A program made the position numbers and the translations under genes. DNA of 22,093 nucleotides from assembly GCA_019420065.1 (NCBI GenBank), contig JAHZHX010000023.1, forward strand, positions 1-22,093, in the 5' to 3' direction. This document shows positions 20,412 to 22,093 of the stretch, piece by piece. Under the pieces are notes generated by a model, which saw only the letters and a list, made by a program, of their open reading frames with translations, was not told where the DNA came from and did no database searches. Every line of letters begins with the position of its first letter. Position 1 is the first letter of the stretch. This DNA comes from Clostridiales bacterium. Its GTDB lineage: Bacteria > Bacillota > Clostridia > Christensenellales > Aristaeellaceae.

Positions 20412-22093
20412 TTACGCCAGCTGCAGCTGATACAGCTTTTTATAGATGCCGTTGAGCTCCAATAGCTCCTGATGCGTGCCGCTCTCGCGGATGCGCCCAT
20501 GATGCATGACGATGATGCGGTCGGCATGCTGGATGGTAGACAGGCGGTGCGCCACCATGATGGTGGTGCGCCCCTGCATCAAATGCTCCAGTGCCTCCTG
20601 GATCCACAATTCGGTCTCGGTATCAATATTGGCCGTGGCCTCGTCCAGGATCAGGATGCTGGGATCATACGCCAGCGTGCGGGCAAAGGAAAGCAGCTGC
20701 CGCTGCCCGGCGGAGAAGGTGGAGCCGCGCTCGGTCACCCGTTCGTCATACCCATGGGGCAGACGCTCGATAAAGCGGCTGGCATTGGTGTTGCGCGCCG
20801 CCTCGCGGATGACCTCGTCGCTGATGCTCTCGTCCCGCAGACGGATGTTGCTTTTGATATCGCCGGTAAAGATGAACACATCCTGCTGCACCTGGCCGAT
20901 GGCGCGGCGGATCTGCTCGCGCGAAAGCATGCTGATATCCACCCCGTCAATGCGGATCGCGCCCTTCTGGATATCGTAATAGCGGCCGATCAGATTCAGG
21001 ATGGAGGACTTGCCCGCGCCCGTCGCGCCCACAAAGGCCACTTTCTGTCCCGGCTCGATGGTGAAGGTCACGTCCTTGAGGATATAATGCTCGTTATCAT
21101 AAGCAAACCACACATGGTCAAACTCAATGCGGCCGCGCACCTCGGGCAGGCGCACCGGCTCCTGCGCATCGCGGATGAGCGGCTCCTCGTCCAGCAGGGT
21201 AAAGATTTTCTCCGCCGAGGCAATGGCCGATTGCAGGGTGGAAAACTGCTCGGCCAGCTCCTGGATGGGATTGTACAGATTGTTGATATACTGCACAAAA
21301 ACGTAGAGCGTGCCGATGGAGATGGCGTTCCCCAGTACCAGACGGCTGCCGCCGCCCAGAATAATGGCCAGACCCACGATCGAAGCCAGATACAGGCAGG
21401 GGCGGAAAATGGCATACACCATCATCTCCCGATAGCCAGCCTGATACAGATGCTCGCTTTTGGCGTTGAATTCTTCGCGTTTTTCCTTCTCGCGCACAAA
21501 GATCTGGATGATTTTCATGCCCGAAATATGCTCGGAAAGAAAAGTATTGAGCGCCGTCACACGCGTTTTTGTCATCTGGTACGCCACGCGGGACATTTTG
21601 CGGAATACGATCGTCAGCGCTACCACCAGCGGCGTAAGTATAAAGGAAAGCAGCGCCATGCGCGCATTGATAAAGAGCATCACCGCGCCAAGACCGATAA
21701 TCATGACCACGTTTTTGAACAGCTTTACCAGAATGTTGGCGTACAGCTCGTTAATGGCCTCGGTATCGTTGGTGATGCGCGTAACGATGCGCCCCACGGG
21801 CGTAAGGTCAAAAAAGCGCATGCTGAGCCGCTGCACATGGGCCATCAGCTCGTTGCGCAGGGTGTAGACGATTTTCTGGCCCAGTTCCTGGATCATCAGA
21901 TACTGGGTGCGGTTGCACAAAAACACCGCCAGCAGCACGCCCACATAGATCGCCGCCGCCTTCAGCACGCCCATGAAACGCTCGCTTATCTGCTCGCCCG
22001 GGGCATAATCGCCGGTAATGTAGCGGTCAATGGCGTCGCCGATCAGAATAGGACGGTACAGCTCCAGCCCCGTCAGGGCCAGCACCAGCGCCA
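20412..22093 (-). CDS. ABC exporter half-transporter (permease-ATPase fusion), 5' end outside the window
   Basis: About 560 residues are present; the frame stays open to the window edge, so the true N-terminus lies to the right (a GTG at 22085 is not a credible start). The first ~290 visible residues are the exporter transmembrane domain, with MTFLxxTPVGRI-like FDLTPVGRIVTRITND and the EHISGMKIIQIF coupling region. The nucleotide-binding domain has Walker A GATGAGKSS, signature FSAGQRQL (in place of LSGGQ), Walker B ILILDEATANID with the catalytic Glu, and the H-loop VAHRLST. The FSAGQ signature is typical of one half of heterodimeric exporters such as YheH/LmrD, so the partner gene probably lies just upstream. 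Substrate (drug, lipid or peptide) is unknown. Confidence 0.93.
   Translation of the reverse strand, partial: ALVLALTGLELYRPILIGDAIDRYITGDYAPGEQISERFMGVLKAAAIYVGVLLAVFLCNRTQYLMIQELGQKIVYTLRNELMAHVQRLSMRFFDLTPVGRIVTRITNDTEAINELYANILVKLFKNVVMIIGLGAVMLFINARMALLSFILTPLVVALTIVFRKMSRVAYQMTKTRVTALNTFLSEHISGMKIIQIFVREKEKREEFNAKSEHLYQAGYREMMVYAIFRPCLYLASIVGLAIILGGGSRLVLGNAISIGTLYVFVQYINNLYNPIQELAEQFSTLQSAIASAEKIFTLLDEEPLIRDAQEPVRLPEVRGRIEFDHVWFAYDNEHYILKDVTFTIEPGQKVAFVGATGAGKSSILNLIGRYYDIQKGAIRIDGVDISMLSREQIRRAIGQVQQDVFIFTGDIKSNIRLRDESISDEVIREAARNTNASRFIERLPHGYDERVTERGSTFSAGQRQLLSFARTLAYDPSILILDEATANIDTETELWIQEALEHLMQGRTTIMVAHRLSTIQHADRIIVMHHGRIRESGTHQELLELNGIYKKLYQLQLA

Overview
The window looks like chromosome of a moderately GC-rich, anaerobic, low-oxygen-niche Firmicute (Bacillota, class Clostridia). 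Four things point there: the str-operon order with a YbxF-type L7Ae protein at its head, strong AGGAGG ribosome-binding sites, an FtsK/SpoIIIE translocase, and an aldehyde:ferredoxin oxidoreductase-family enzyme. A Christensenellales-like gut organism is a guess only. No CRISPR array, rRNA or prophage was seen.

Layout. 1-3753 (minus): the str operon in the order L7Ae-like, rpsL, rpsG, fusA, tuf (cut by the window edge), behind a near-consensus promoter at 3725-3753. 3754-5886 (plus): an AT-rich pair, a small exported protein and an exported solute-binding-like protein, with a promoter at 3909-3937 and an internal terminator between the genes. 5940-7817 (plus): phosphonopyruvate decarboxylase overlapping a TVP38/VTT membrane protein, under a consensus promoter embedded in two nested inverted repeats. 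7932-8087: a shared terminator and tRNA-Arg(CCG). 8411-11510 (plus): a regulated AOR operon (YdhY-like Fe-S protein and YdhV-like AOR) preceded by a palindromic operator and a structured leader that ends in an intrinsic terminator, which resembles a Moco/Tuco riboswitch. 11540-12271: an unknown acidic protein.

12303-13575 is an IS3-family element, dead because each of its two ORFs carries an in-frame TGA. It appears to sit in the loop of an old terminator. 13600-14978 (minus) is an island of six very small genes in two promoter-driven units, two of them ribbon-helix-helix-like, probably the remnant of a mobile element; a near-copy of its terminator lies at 15025-15058. 15060-15420 holds a possible gene remnant and large hairpins. 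15427-20364 (minus) returns to core-like genes: FtsK/SpoIIIE, an exported DUF3298-like protein and a membrane-inserted M28 peptidase. 20412-22093 (minus) is an ABC exporter half-transporter that runs off the window.

How the genes work together. The str genes form one translation-machinery operon. The Fe-S protein probably shuttles electrons for the AOR. The decarboxylase and VTT protein are translationally coupled. The DUF3298-like gene and ftsK share a promoter. The most interesting unexplained parts are the decarboxylase/VTT locus with its nested repeats, the AOR leader, and the small-gene island with a perfect palindrome in its promoter.
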